From Anisakis pegreffii (taxonomy: Eukaryota > Nematoda > Chromadorea > Rhabditida > Anisakidae): a stretch of DNA of 64,000 nucleotides. The notes beneath the pieces are model-generated. The model ran no database searches and was not told where the DNA came from. It saw only the letters and a program-made list of their open reading frames with translations. Position numbers and translations under genes: made by a program. Of this stretch, positions 31,801 to 46,800 are shown one piece after another (position 1 is the stretch's first letter; each line of letters starts with the position of its first letter). The stretch is from contig JAPYMA010000114.1 of assembly GCA_035041965.1 (NCBI GenBank), positions 1 through 64,000 of the forward strand, in the 5' to 3' direction.

Positions 31801-34800
31801 GAAACAATTCGAAAAATCGATTGAACAACAGAAGAGTATGATCTTTTCTTGTGAATTGGTGTTAACTTTTGGAGTGCAACGAGAAATATGAATGCAGGAA
31901 ATTTTGATTTCACGATGGATAATGATTATCACAATCGTATCAAATTAAACCTTAAATCTTATTCATGGAAGAAGATGAATGGAATATGATAATGGAACGA
32001 ACCTGTAAGATGTGGCAGTAGAATGCTTGAATAGACTTTCCATGATCGACAGTGACATTCGCTGCTGTTCAGGATTCTTACTTAATTTCATCGCTGTCGT
32101 TACCAGCTTCTTCAGATAACCCTTATTCACAACATATTCGCGGTTATTCAACGATAAACACTCCTCTAGAACACGTCCAGACGCAAGTCGTACTGCAATT
32201 GATTTACATAATTTCATTCATTCATCGCACAATTTTCATACTCATTCACACAATCACATTTCCATCATTTCATTTGACACAAAAAAAGAGGTAATTTTGA
32301 ATAGTTTGGTAATAATAAGAATGAGAATAAAATAATGTAGTGAATAAGTGAATCTCATAGAAACCTGGTTCACAAGTTTGTGCTTTAATGAAATGCATAA
32401 TAAGAGCATCCAAATAATTTTGATCTCGTAAGTAATCACAAAGCGCATAAGAAAGGTCGTGCGATATTTTGGGGAACATCCACGCCTTTGTCATCACTTT
32501 GGCGACGATCGTACAGCCTTCGATGATTTGCTCATCACTTCCTTGAGCGATATGTTGAAATGCATTGTCGATGAAGTTCTGATACTTTGATAACTTCGTT
32601 TTTAACGTATGCATCATCATGACTTGTTCGGTGTGCGAATGCTTTGTCAACGGCCCATTTGACACTGTATCCTTTAAACACATTTCATCTTATTAATGGC
32701 ACATTTTATAAGCTTAATATGACTTATCGCAAAGCAAGGCTGTTCACAAACAATTCGCCCGAAGTCGATAGTTCCGAGTTGCCCGGGAAATTCCACAAAC
32801 CTTTTCTTTTCCACCAAATATAATATTTCAGAAATGAAACATTTTTAAATATTTCATCCTCATAATCACAGTTACAAAAATGGCATCGCCAGATACATCT
32901 ATCAAAAGCTATTCCAGCATAATCTACGCGCTATGCTATCTAATATGGTCAATTTTAGAATTATTGTTCAATAGAAATCATTGCTGTTGTTATTGGTGTT
33001 CATTATATTCAATTCAGCGAATATAAACGATGAAACTTCTAAATGACTGTATTCCGTAGTATAATGCAGACAGGCAATGATCATGTGGTTCAACCGTCAC
33101 TTATTACTCAAGTTTTTTATTCAATAGGAATGTGATTATTGCTTTGCTCTATTATCAGTGAAGAAATGAGTGAAAAAATAAATAAAAGTACAAATCGCAA
33201 CTGTTCATCACTTTGCTCTTTATAATTAATCACAAATATTTTCAGTCGCCAATTACTTCAACAAAAATTTCTGGTCGCTCATACATTGAACGTTCATCAT
33301 GTGTATGCGTGTGCATACCAAAAATATTTTTTTGATTCCTTTCTCTAATCAAAACTGTAAAATGCTTATCAGTAAGCACACAAAAAGGATCCGTGGGAAA
33401 TGAAATGCTGACCATCATGTGAGAATATTCATTTTCATGGCCAAAATTTCATAAGGTGAATGGAATATTCAATTTCAACATGCTTGCATTCGCAATTCTG
33501 CAACAGAATGACAGGATGAGTTCAATTTTGCAACGAAAAGCGGTGAGAACGAATAGTATCGAATATGGTCAGCATTACCTGAGCACTGCATATGATTATT
33601 AGTAAGACCGAAACAAATGAAGAATAATTTTTCGCAAACAACATAATTCTGACATTCAAAATAACGATTGCAACAAACCTGAAATAAGTTGAGTCGACCC
33701 GGAGGTGATGAGCGTGGATCAGCGATAGGCGATAGGTCATCGATGGTCACATCCATCTCTGGTGCTGGTAGGGAGCACGCCCCAGCTGATGATCCTTCAC
33801 TCTTGAAACGACGATATTCCGAATCCTGAAGGCATTCTTCGGCATGTAATGGTACATCTCAGAAGCATCATATCTGTTATGAGAATATAATCACATGTAG
33901 ACATATCAGATATTTTATTCCAATACCGAATTCGTTACAGAATGTTGTGTTATAAAAAGATAGGCAGTGTGTTGATTTCCTCTGAATAATGAAAAATAGC
34001 TGAACATATCATATCGACTAATTGAGGAGGTGATTCGAACAAAGGTTATCATTAAAATAACTGATCAAACATCGTCATTAAATGTTCGTTATTTTAGTTG
34101 AGTAATTTTCACAAAAGGTCACTTGCAAATAACTCTTCGTACATATGTATATCATATAATGTACGTGCAAATAATAATGCTAATAACATATTGCATCCCG
34201 TGGAATAGTGAATATAATGATAAATGTGTGGGTTTATGCGCATATTGATAATGAATTAAAAGAATTACCTTGAGATGGTTCGACCGATGGTTTCGACCGA
34301 TCCATCGGTCGAACCATCTCAAGGTAATTCTTTTAACTTCAATAGTAATATTAATGATAAATGCATGACTATTGAACTCAATCGACCATTCTAATATAAT
34401 GAATGAAATTGAGATGGAAGACGACCTAAATGAAAAAAAGCCATAGAATATGCAAGTATTAATCAGCAAGTGTGATTTCTTGCAGCTTGTTTACTGATAC
34501 GGCCAGGAAATGAAGCGACCTTAAAGGGTGATACATAGGGATGTTGGACATTAGCATCTGTCAATATTTGAGATAATTTCGGTGTTGCAGAAAGCTGCAA
34601 CAAATACAAAGTTTTCCTCCAAAATTGTTTACAATTTTAACATGAAATTGCAAATAGAATAACACTGCAATCATCTTGAAACTATTGATTCTGTTAAGAT
34701 GGAGTTAATTTTGGATAATTCTCATGATGTGAATGGACAATCTTATCGTACCGTCGATGTTCAAATTAACTCTCAACTGCTACCAGTATCACTTCTATTA

Positions 34801-37800
34801 CTAGTATTATAATTAAAATCATTAGTGTTATTATTAGTATTATTACAATGTCTAAAATTATTATTAAGGCTGTCATTATTCATGCTGATATCATAATCGA
34901 CATTACATAAAATTAACTATAAAGAATAGAATGACCATGAACTGCGCTCAATCTCAAATCATACTGTAACACATAATTGTGACAAATGGACATCGTTGAT
35001 TGGTAGATGAAGTCTTCAAAGGTAAACAACGCAGAGTACGGTCACCAATAAATGTACGTGTAATATAATATCTTCATTAGAGAGGATATTCTACAGCTGT
35101 TATTATGAAGCAAACTTGAAATACAGTAATCTTACAAGACAGAAAGGATACTAACATAAGGAGGGCGGGTTTTCCTTTTCTAAGGACATTGAGAAACTAA
35201 GAAAGGGTGAGACAGCAATGAATGAGCAAGACGAATGACAAAAAAAGAGTGAATTGAAAAAAACCTTGCGAGATGTGGATGGTTCCATACTACCACTTGG
35301 ACATGGTGTGGACAAAGATTGCTGCAAACGCATCTCTCCGGCTGGACTCTAAAATGATATATTGAACGAAAATGGCAAGATAATGATCAGCGATAAAAGG
35401 TGAATGATGATTCGGATATCAATTATGACTGTGCTGAATAAGCTAATCAAGTAGCAGCTATCTAATGGATGAAACGATCAAAATTTGAACTTACATCAGC
35501 GTCATGAATCGCCGTAACATGACTGAAACGCTTCAGTTCGAGTTCCTCGAGTCTTAAGTTTGATGGTGCAAACGTAGACGAACGTTGTTGTTCGTTAACA
35601 TTCGAACAACAATCGTTTGAAAGCGTTTCAGACTGTTTGCAAACACCATTCGGTAACGTACTGCCAACACTTGAAGTACTTGTGGTACTTCGAATTGGTG
35701 CAGGTGCTGAGGACCGATTGGATTGATTGCTGTTATTGGGTGCTGATTGGTTGGACTGTTGAGCGGTTGTTGTGGTGGTGGTGATTGGCGAGGTTATCGT
35801 TGAGTTTTGATGAGTGGAACTGATTATCGTGGTTAGTGCTATTGTGGTGCTGCTCGTATCAGCAGTAGGACTGACGAAAGGTTCGAGTGTGCTACCACAG
35901 ATGGAATGTGGAGGTGCACCTCCGATTGGAGGTGCAGAGCGGGGTGGAGGTGGTGGTAGGGCTATTGCGGGTTTACGAGGACGATACGAATCGACGGATT
36001 GATGCAATCGCGGTGGCTCGTGCTCTGACGAGGGTGACTCACAATCCAAGTCTTCGTCGTCCAGCTCTAACCAAAGATCATCGGTCCTGAAGTACATTCC
36101 CGTGAAAAAACTTGCTTTTTTCTCTCTGATTCCAAGTTTTTCCCATAGATATGATTTTATATTCATTGATTATGAGTTTTTTTAAGTCTGAAATAAAAAT
36201 CAGATCGTTTTTCAACAAATTTTTACAGTAAAAAATCAAAATATTCGAAAGAGGTGAAAGGAGAAATAACGATTTCAGTACTGCATTTTGCAAACATGAT
36301 GAGACCATATATCAAAAGTTTGTTACCACTGAATCAAGGAATTGTTTGCATTATGACATTACCCCTATCGAAGCCTATCGTAGCACCTATTCGGTAGGTT
36401 CCTTATGATAGATAGACAGACATTTCAAAATGGAGCCGGGGAAGACTTGAATCATCTCTTGCAAATGCGGAGAAAATCATGAAAGAAAGAATCAGATGTA
36501 AGTCGAACTGTACGAATAAGTTACTGCTCCTTTTTAAAGTAAAGTTCCATAAATTCCTCTCTTTTATAGGATTATCGTATCATATATAGGATCATCTCTT
36601 CTGCAGGATATCGTATTGTTACTGCCTTCAACGTTAGAAAAAAAAGATATTTTACAGAACGCATCAGCCAAAAAGTCACAAAGATGTACAACTTTCACTT
36701 AATGTTTTAAACCAGATGATCATGAATTCCATATCGTGATATATCAATGACTCACAATTTTCAAGCAAGAATCTGTTGATTAGCTGCTGAATTAAATGAA
36801 AAAATGGAAGGAAATTATGTCATTGCGGTTCAAGTGTGTAATTCAGATTAGTTGCACGCTGAGTGTCGGGTTTTGTGGGCGATGTATCTGAACGGCGCCA
36901 TATGCGCCATAAACCCCAAATACTGAACGAATTACCCACAACTTCCTGTCAACAAATTGTGATTTTTTAAGGAATTCATATCTTAAAAAGTAATTATTTG
37001 AGAAATTTTTTAGTGATATGATTAAGAACGCTGTTTTTATCCAATGATGGTGACGCATTGAATCGTGGGCATTCCAATTGAGCGACTGATCAACTCAACA
37101 TACTGTGAGTGATGAAGTTTGGAAGAGAATGTGCGAAAGGCATAAGTGAGGGACATGAGTCAGTTATAATATAAATTCAGCAGATGTCTGAATATGAATC
37201 GTTACAAGCAACGATCATTGTCTTCGTTAGAGACGATTTTTTCGGTTCATTAAATGAAAATCGTGTTCATTTCCAGCTCGAATGGTGAAAAGAACATGAA
37301 TTTTTAGGTACAAATCAGGGTGCTCTTTCGAACTGATGCATTTCAAACTTGGGATGATCAAATGCTTCGCAACAATCGGTCGAATAATTAAACAGTTAAG
37401 TAAACGTTTCGTAAATTAAGTTCTGCAATTGACCACAACGGTCGAAGGGATTTTGAAAAGAATGTCACTATGGAACTACGATAATGACGATAAAAGCTCC
37501 CTCTGAATAATGGAAATAGAAATTATTCGATTTCATTCAGAATACTTCATAAGCTACGTATTTAGATGTTAGCATAATCGTTATCATCGTAACGTATTAT
37601 ATAAATCTTATCATCTTGCATTTAATAAGTTGCGTTGCTCTGTAAATGGATTATGTACACACATCATATGGCGCCAGACGAGAGAACGGCCCAAATCTTC
37701 ATTTTGAATCGCCTGATCGAAATAGCCTGATTCAGAGTACACCGCAAAAAAAGGCGACGATCTGAGGTTTTTTCGATGTCAAATCTCTTACGTTGATCAT

Positions 37801-40800
37801 TTTCGTTACAGTATAACGGGCTAAAGTCGAATGAATAAAAAACAATTTAAAAACTTATCAACATCAAACGATGTGGTGGTATATTATAGAATAAGCTGAA
37901 TGAGTAATGCGCATTTGACAGATTCAATAGATTTTGATCAACACTAAACGAACAACGATTGGAATGAATCATAAAGAGGGATAGAATAGGCATACACTCA
38001 CTCAAAGGACAGGCTCAATGAAAACAACGGGGATACACTTAAATGATTGCAATGATATGAAAATTGTCAGCAAATACCAACTCTGCTGGTATTCTCAAAT
38101 AGGATATTACTCAGTCAGATATCTAAGAAGATGCTGTCTGAAGAAGCACTACCTACAAGAGCAAGAATACCACCCGAACTAATAATGTCTATGCGTAGAC
38201 GTCGAAAGGAGGGCGTCTAGTGGAGATATTATTGGAAAAATGGTTCTATTTCAAAACTGACGTAACAATATTCCATGAATCCAAACAACCGACCCAAGAC
38301 TGAGAGGGATGCAATGGAAAAATACCGAGCTAAGCGCGAGAAATAGTTGGCAATCGCAAAAATGAGCACAGCTCGATTATAAGCATTTACTGAATGAATT
38401 CGAGAGAGTGCGAATGAAGGTCTAATTGAGGTGACGAAAAGAAAAGTTGTTCGTAAAAATCGAGAGAATAATGGTGAATTATTGAGATAAACCATACAAT
38501 GGAACACAACGAATCGAACAGAAAATATTCGGAAGATTTGATGTAGTTATTATTTTTGATTGCAAATTCAGATAAATGAAAATCAACAATTCGATTCGAA
38601 TAACTGATCATCATGCATGCATGCATCCACTCCACTCAGCGGCAGCACAATCAAACCAACAAAATAACTGTTCGTTAATAATATTCAACATTCTTCGTTC
38701 ACTAACTGAATTAAGTGAACGAAGTGAACTATTTATTGTTATATCATCTACACATTATTTGTATAAATTTATTTTCAAATGAAATGAAAACAATGGATGG
38801 CGGCATTATTGTTGCTGTTAAACGAGAATTTTTCGGTATTCGAAATCACGTATGCAATGGGCGATTTTGCTGCCGCTCTTTCTGCTGCTGATGTTTCAAT
38901 TTCAGCAATCAAATTTCTGCTTATAGTTAGATATCATCGAATTTGTTCCGTCAGAAACACCGAATTCATCATCGTCACCCAAAATTATGATGCTGCTTGA
39001 TAACAACTTCCGAGAAGAGGAAGTGACCATAGATATCACATGAACAAATACCATGAAACACTAACGATTATGACAACTTATTCTTCAATATTAGCTCTCA
39101 CTACTTCAGTTCTCTCAAGGCGGATACTGCGACTTATTTTAAAATAAACAATGCCGAAAGTAATAAAAAACAGAAAGGAAATAGAATATGAAACTCTTTC
39201 GAAGCACTTTTCGTTATAATGAGGTCTACAAGGTGTATTCACTGCAAACAGCTGCAATACCGCTCAATTACTGAGTCAAAGAACGAATGAATTATCTGAT
39301 ATATCCCTTTCGTTTAAGTGTTTATTTCATGCCTTATTGTTCATCATTCATTCTCGGTATCATCGTTATTGTTGATGCTGATGAAATCAACAAAAACCAA
39401 TTAAACACCTTCAAAACGATTTCAAATCCGCAAAAATCGTCAATTTCACCTGCTCTCGAATACAAAATGCATTGAAGAAAGAAAATTGCATTGACAAGAA
39501 ATGATCAAAAAGAAATGCGCAATGAAAGACTATGTGAAGACAGAAAGTATGATAATTAGAAGATACAGCAAATTAGTGAAAAGATCCGAAAGTTTCGTGG
39601 AAATAATTCTCAAATTTTGTGAAACAATGCCAAATGACATCTGATTTCAAATGATATATTATCAAAAGGAACGGAAGCATGAAAAGAAGGGCGCACAATC
39701 TCTTCGAACTCGTCTGCTTTCTGTCTTTGATGAAACATCTTTTTGTGCGGTAGCGAATTGGCAGAAGTGTCCGAATGCCTCTGATAAACATCCCCGGAAG
39801 TGATCACGTATCGTTTATCTCCCCAGACTGGTCGGAAGTGATCATGCGCTATCGTATCAATCCACAATGTGCACAGTCCCCTTACGAACGGATGCACAGG
39901 CTTCGGGTTCTGTGTGGCTTTGTGATAACGAAAGAAGAGTGAATAACAATTGAAATCGAAATAAAACATCCGAAAATCATTTGCTGCTATTGAAATAGCA
40001 TTGTAAAGTTGACATTATTAGAATGCCACTGTTTTTTTTTGAATCAGTGCATTATGAAATTTTATCAAAGATATATTATGAAATATTTGATGCAACATAC
40101 ATAATATTACATCAAAAATAAAATCAAATAAAAGGCTAATAAAAATAATGATGACAATAAAAGCACGTTAATGCACTCATTAAATGTTAAACTAGAGGAA
40201 TGATTGGTTTCCAACGTATTGCTCAGTAATTCACCATGGCAGATTTGAAATAATCAGATAAAACCAATAGAAAATAAAACGTATCCATCAAAAAATGTTC
40301 ATTCAATTGAAGTTTAGACAAAAATGAGCTAATAAAATTAATACGGCTCATTGAGAAACTTATTGCTATCACGAGGAGAAATTCGACGAGTATTAACCAT
40401 CCCCCGGACTATCCGTGATGAACATTTCTTGGAGTGAAGAAGGTAAACGGCGTTGGATAACTTGATTGACACATCAAAAAATAACGAAAAGATTCAAAAG
40501 TCAACGAGTCTATTTGTCTACATACGATTTTTTTTTGATGAATTCGACGAATTACGGCTAAGTTTGCTAGCTGCATTGCTTCGCTATTGTATTCATGCGT
40601 AGCCGTACTCAAATTGCACTCATGCTGTTATTATTTATAACAGTATCCTATGAACAGTTATCTGGATTACCTGGATTGGCCAGGCTATCAAACGTTTATA
40701 ACGTTGCTGGCCACAATGCTCGCGTTTCCGTGCGCATTGTTTTAGCCTTAATTGTAGCCACCCCGCTGGCTAGGCGAGCAGGCCATGTGAGCACAACCGA

Positions 40801-43800
40801 GCATTTAATTAGTTGCCGTGAATACTTTGCATAATTAAATGTAGCCAAATACCAATCCAATAAATAATCATAACTCTACAAAATAAACATTCCGCCGATC
40901 GCTAACCGCGATCAACAAAACAACCGCTCGATGTGTAAGTAACAAGTAATAACCCCCTATGAACAGTACTACTTCTAAACATGAGTACGAGCATAGATGA
41001 ATACGGAACAAAATATTATACATTAGTGGCTAAGAACTGAGATTATACATAAACACTTATGTGTGGCTATGGTCACCTTTGATCAGCATCTGATCTGCAG
41101 CAACTATGCAATTGTATGTGCACCTGTAGTTTCGGAATTGTCATCTTTAGGTCAACCGAGTACTCAAATTCGCAAATGGAAGCCATAGCGTTTCAGATTA
41201 CTTCGATAAAAAACAATATGACCTGGTGCATTAGAAAATTATGAATCACTCTGAGTGAGAGTTTCGCTTTTAGGTGTTATTCGTTTACGATTTGTAGCCA
41301 AATTCATTGCTACCCCACGAAGTAGGCTATGGAAAAAATGGTGCATATCTCATGGAATTTAATGTAGGAGTTATCAATTGTAAGGCATGCTTTTTGAGCA
41401 AAACATTCCTTGAATATGCAAATCAAAATGATACATTTATAGGGCAACAGTAAACTTATACTGACAAAATTTTATTCACTATCAGTCAGCTGTATTATTG
41501 AATGTTGCCAACAAAATAAATATTTGCGCATTTAAAAGACTATTAAAAGAAGGAAGCAAATTTCATAAGGGGTAGACAGTTCATGTGTTTTTGAACATAA
41601 CTTATCCACTTATAGAATCCAGGTGAATTAGAATTAATTTCCAATAACGATTTTCTGATGAAAGTTATAAGCGTTCATAAAATTGCGAAATGAGCTTACT
41701 TCGATTCAATGAAACGCTTGAAGTTGCGATAAATATGCTACATATGAAATTAGTGAAAAGGAGGAGATCATTTCTATCAGCGAGAAACGGTCCATTTTTT
41801 TTGGAAGAATGTTCTAAATGAACATTGTTGAAAAGTAAATTAAGCATTCATTGCGATTTTACATTCTGAAAAGAAGGTATTAGACAATATTTTTGAGTTA
41901 ACGATTAATTTAGCAGTGATGAAAGCAAAGAGAAACGTTAACCTTGGACAACAGCGAGATGAAAAAGATTTGGATGTCGAGTGATATTGTTGCATTTGGT
42001 GTTGATAAATATGAATAGGTGAATGGAAAGATGGCCGGATAGAGACAAGTGATAATTAGGTCTGATTAGAAGGTGATAATTACTGGAAGGGATTTGAAGG
42101 GACGATAATTGGAGTGATTATATTATCGGAAGTTATCAGAAAAAGTTGACAGGTGAACTGAGGGTTAGAGATGTTGAGTGTGTCGGTAGGATAAGAACGA
42201 AACGTTCGATTGTTACACAAAAACCTGAGCGTTTCAAGAGACGAACTGCTGTGTGTGTAAGATGGTGATTAGTATTAGAACTCTGTTCTCTTTAAATGAA
42301 GACACACTTTTAGGGTGGAGTGCAGGAGACGCAATTTTTTTTGCTTGAAATGTTAATGATAAAAGCAAATCAATAAACGACAACGCGACCATCAATCACC
42401 GTCATCAGTGTAATGATGTTTGATGAAAGAGTTTGTTCAATAAGAAAACAGAATTCAATTTTGTCAATAAAATTTCTTTAAGCGCATTGTTTCAAATGAC
42501 AGAGCGAGGCATAAACATATAGACATCATGAAAGAAGGAGAAGAAGGTACAAAGTATGATTATTCCATGAATATCACAGAATTTTATGTTTGCAATTTAC
42601 TTTGATACTTCGAACAAATTCTTTTTATTTTCGGAAAGAATCAGTAATGCACTTTGATTCATCAAATATTTCTTCTCAGTCGATTCATTCATTCACGTTC
42701 AGCTGAATGAATTTCTTTTGTTTTTCGGTGAAGAAAATGAAAATGAGAATTCTTGAGGAAATATCGATCGATGCAGCGCGATTATCAGTTTTGAACGAGT
42801 GCGACTAGCTTTGTTTTCGTGAACCTCAATAACTAAACTATGAAATTGCGAAGATCGCATGAGCTTGTCAGAATCAATCGTTGAAGCTTGAAATTGATGA
42901 ACCTTTTTGCACTTGTTCATTCATTCCCATCATAATTGGATGAAGAACCATCAAAGACTCCGATGAGACCAATCTTAGCATCAAGAAGGAAAAGTCTTTC
43001 AATAAAATAAACATTAATGGCTGTATTCCAGAGATAGACGAATGATCAATAAATGAAGTGAACGGAATCAATCGTCTTACGAGAAATCCTTGCTCGCAAC
43101 GCCCTCTTCAAGATCGCTGAGGCTCCTTCGCCTCGTCTGTGTTGATGCAAGCAGTCTGTTCATTTTGACCGTGCCCTCAGGACAGAGTTTCGCTCCAACA
43201 CGACAGTGGTGCAGTTGCATTCGAATCAATTCCAAAAAAGGATTATACAATGCTAGTAATGATAAGAGCGCGACATACAATCAAAATTACTATTTCAACG
43301 ATAAACGAAATTATCAAGCAAAAAATCACGTACGAGTAACGATGTGCATTACTGCACGAATAACTGGAACATAACGATGACGACTTAAGGGAGTTTTTCA
43401 TTAATTAACATCAGTAATTGTATTATGCTAATTGTGCACACACAAACACACACATGCGAAATTCACATACATTCATGTAAACATCTGTGGATAATGCAGA
43501 TAAATGTAATTGTTGATCACATAATATACAAATCTAGTGAATGAATAAATGAAACGATAAAAATTTTATAGAAATCGCACAATTGTAAGATTATATGCAA
43601 AGAACTGACTGTGAATTTATGATTTTTTATGGGATTTGTAGCAATTTTTGGCATAGATAACGAGTGTTTAAAGGGAAGAAGAGCAGAACATTTAGAATGA
43701 AATTTTTCATGGTAAGAAGAAGTTATGTGCGAGTGTGCAACATGATATACTGCACGCAGCATCAATGAGAGAGCAACCTAAAAATATGACAATTTGTTTG

Positions 43801-46800
43801 GGAAGAGAGAATAAAATGCATGATTTCCAAATTATTTCAAACTGGTTGTTGATTCAAACGTTAAACAGTGATGGACTAAAGCAGAACGGGATTTCAGAAA
43901 AAGCAGATCTTCTGACGACAGAAGCGACCTTTTAATCATATTGATACCGAAAAGGAAAAAAGATTATTTGAAAAAATCGAATAATTTAACGAGAACAAGA
44001 TGAACGGTTAGAAATTGTAATGTTTCGAGAAGACAATATGTGACTGTCTGATCTAAACACGACTGAACTGAAACGACTGAAGAGTTGCCTGAATGAGCGA
44101 TTCATATCCCTAAGATATAATCATTCATAAGAGATATTCATTCGAAGGATACATAGTTCCACTGTTGTACTGAATAAATGATTACTTCAACGTTTGTGAT
44201 CTAAGTTTCAAAGTGTTTCATTGGATGAATGAAGAATGCTTTGAAGATGGAATGTTCAGTTTTTGATGGATTCAGAAAAAAGTTTTGAACGTCAAGACAG
44301 TCATGTGAGTAAGCTCCATACGCAATATATTCAACGCGTTCACAACGTGACTAATAATTCGCAATAATGATGATAAGTACGTAAACTAAATGATCAAATG
44401 AGTTGTTGGCGACATTTTTTGGTGGAGGGATTGCGAAGAGGAAGTGAATTATTGAAAATCAAGATGATCCGTTTGCCTAACTAATAAAATCAGTCAACTT
44501 ATAACAAATGGAACACATTCGCTAAATTTCATTCATTTAATTAATTCAGTGAGTAACTAGGCCTCTAGAACGATTGTTGCTGAACGGATGGGAATTTGAG
44601 ATTTTTTGTGCACGAATCGAGCGAAATTGTATTTTCAAAACGAACTTCAACGAATTTTATCAGTAATTTAGAAGGAAATACATACGTTCGTTGAAGTGAC
44701 GCAAATAAACCATCAGAAAGATTGTTCGTTATCAGAAAAGAAACTATTTGTATTTAGTTGCATACATAAAGCGCTGATGAAACAATCTGGAATATATTCG
44801 CATAGAATTTGTTGAAGATAAAAAACTGATGAAGGTGGAGTTTCGACAAAATATTTATAACAGTAATAACGGACATTATAATAAAAATAACAATAATAAT
44901 ATTAATAAAAACAATAGTAAGAATTTAATGAGAACAATCAATATGAAGGCAAAAGAATAACTGCGAAATGTGTTCATTTATTCATCGGTCTGGACTAAGC
45001 GAATGAACAACGTCAATGAATGTAACAGCTGTTTATAAGCAATGAAGTTCGGCCATGAAGTGTGTGAAAAGCTGAGAATGAAGCTGAGCGAAATAAAACT
45101 GATGAAATAAGTAAAGGATTCGAACAGATTGTTGCTCGTTGATGATGCTCTCGCTTCATACATGAATATTACTGAATAACGGATCAGCTGAATTGATTTT
45201 AGGTAAGACTGGATCAACAGTTGACCATTGGATCAACCCATGATGAAACATGATCTGATGGGCAACGTAAAGATCAAGACAGCATTTGTTAAGTTAAGAC
45301 CAATGATTAGCACTAGTGAACAGGATGATGAGCACTGATTGGTTGATTACTTAATTTGAAAATATTTTTATGGCAACACTCATTTCCTCGCAATATTTTC
45401 ACTTTTAGCTTATATTATATCATAATTCATATATTCTATTCTTATACTGGATCTGTGTATTTGATCACTCTATCGAATTTTATTCACAAGCGATCAATCT
45501 CGTTTCATCTGATTTAATGTAGGCCTATGAACTCATCTGATTCCTAATCTGTGACAGCTTGGATCTGGGAAATTCGACTGTTCAGGTGGCATTGAAACGC
45601 CTCTTTAAATCACTTAATTGATGCAAAAACAAAACAAAAAAATCTCAGAAGTGTATTATAAACTACGAGGAATTTATGGCTGTTTTGAAAACGATTTAAA
45701 GCCTCGGTAAATTCGACTAATTCGCAAGATTCAGAGGAACAAGCAACATCCTCCTCATTTGAACGAATAAATAAAGGGCCACAGTTTGAAGGTTACCAAA
45801 TAAATAATTCGAAATCTAAAAAGAAATCACTTCTGTTCAAACATGTGTATTGCATGAATGCATGTGTGTGCAGCAAATGACTGTTAATACAATTGTAATA
45901 ATTCTTATGACTGAAGTAGGAATGAGTCGACGAAGAAGACAAAACAGAGGGAGAAGTATGAAACGCGAAAATATTGCAAGTGACCCAAACAATCTTCAGT
46001 TCGAACAAAAGTGCCAGTCCAGCAAAAGATGAATGTGATGCAACGTATTTCCAAGTCGTCCAAGCGCATGACTAGGATTTTCGGATGTGACGTCAATGAC
46101 TCCGTGACGCATTAATATTATAAACGATAATATTATTGTCACTGCAGCTGCCATATCATTTCACTTTTGTGCGTTCTTCCTCCTCAGTATCAGTGAACAA
46201 GTAATTTGGTCAATTGTGACAAATTACTCACTTCGAGAAATCATCTCTTGAATTGAATTACTCGCTTGCTTGCCTTAATCGTCATTTTCTGACAGTAGAG
46301 TCTCTTGAAAAAATTTGTATTCTGCATGGTACTCACTGATTCACAAGAATATATGAGCATTAGTTGAATGTCACATGATTTCATCATTGCATCATCGTCA
46401 TCTCTCGTTTGATCATACGTCATTCACTTTTATGAAGAAAAATGAGTCGACTTCAGTTCATCCGTCACAAATTGGAGTCTATTTCGCATGGATACACTCA
46501 CTATTTGTTGCAAAGCACCAACGCAATATGTTTTCGATTACCAAAAACGCATGGATTGCAGTGTTACATAAACATCAACTGGTTATTTATACAACGTGAC
46601 AGTACAATCGGAAACTTTTACCGTAAGCAAAGTTCAGTGCAGTTCAAGTGTCGAAATGCATAGTCGCACATCGTTTGGTTTTCAGCGCGTTCGTATTTGA
46701 GGGCATCCATCATCTTTTCAAGGGCAATTGTAATGTAGTGAGAGAATCACTCATAAGGTGCCATCATTCAGCACAAACCCACCCGTTTGAAAATGGAACT

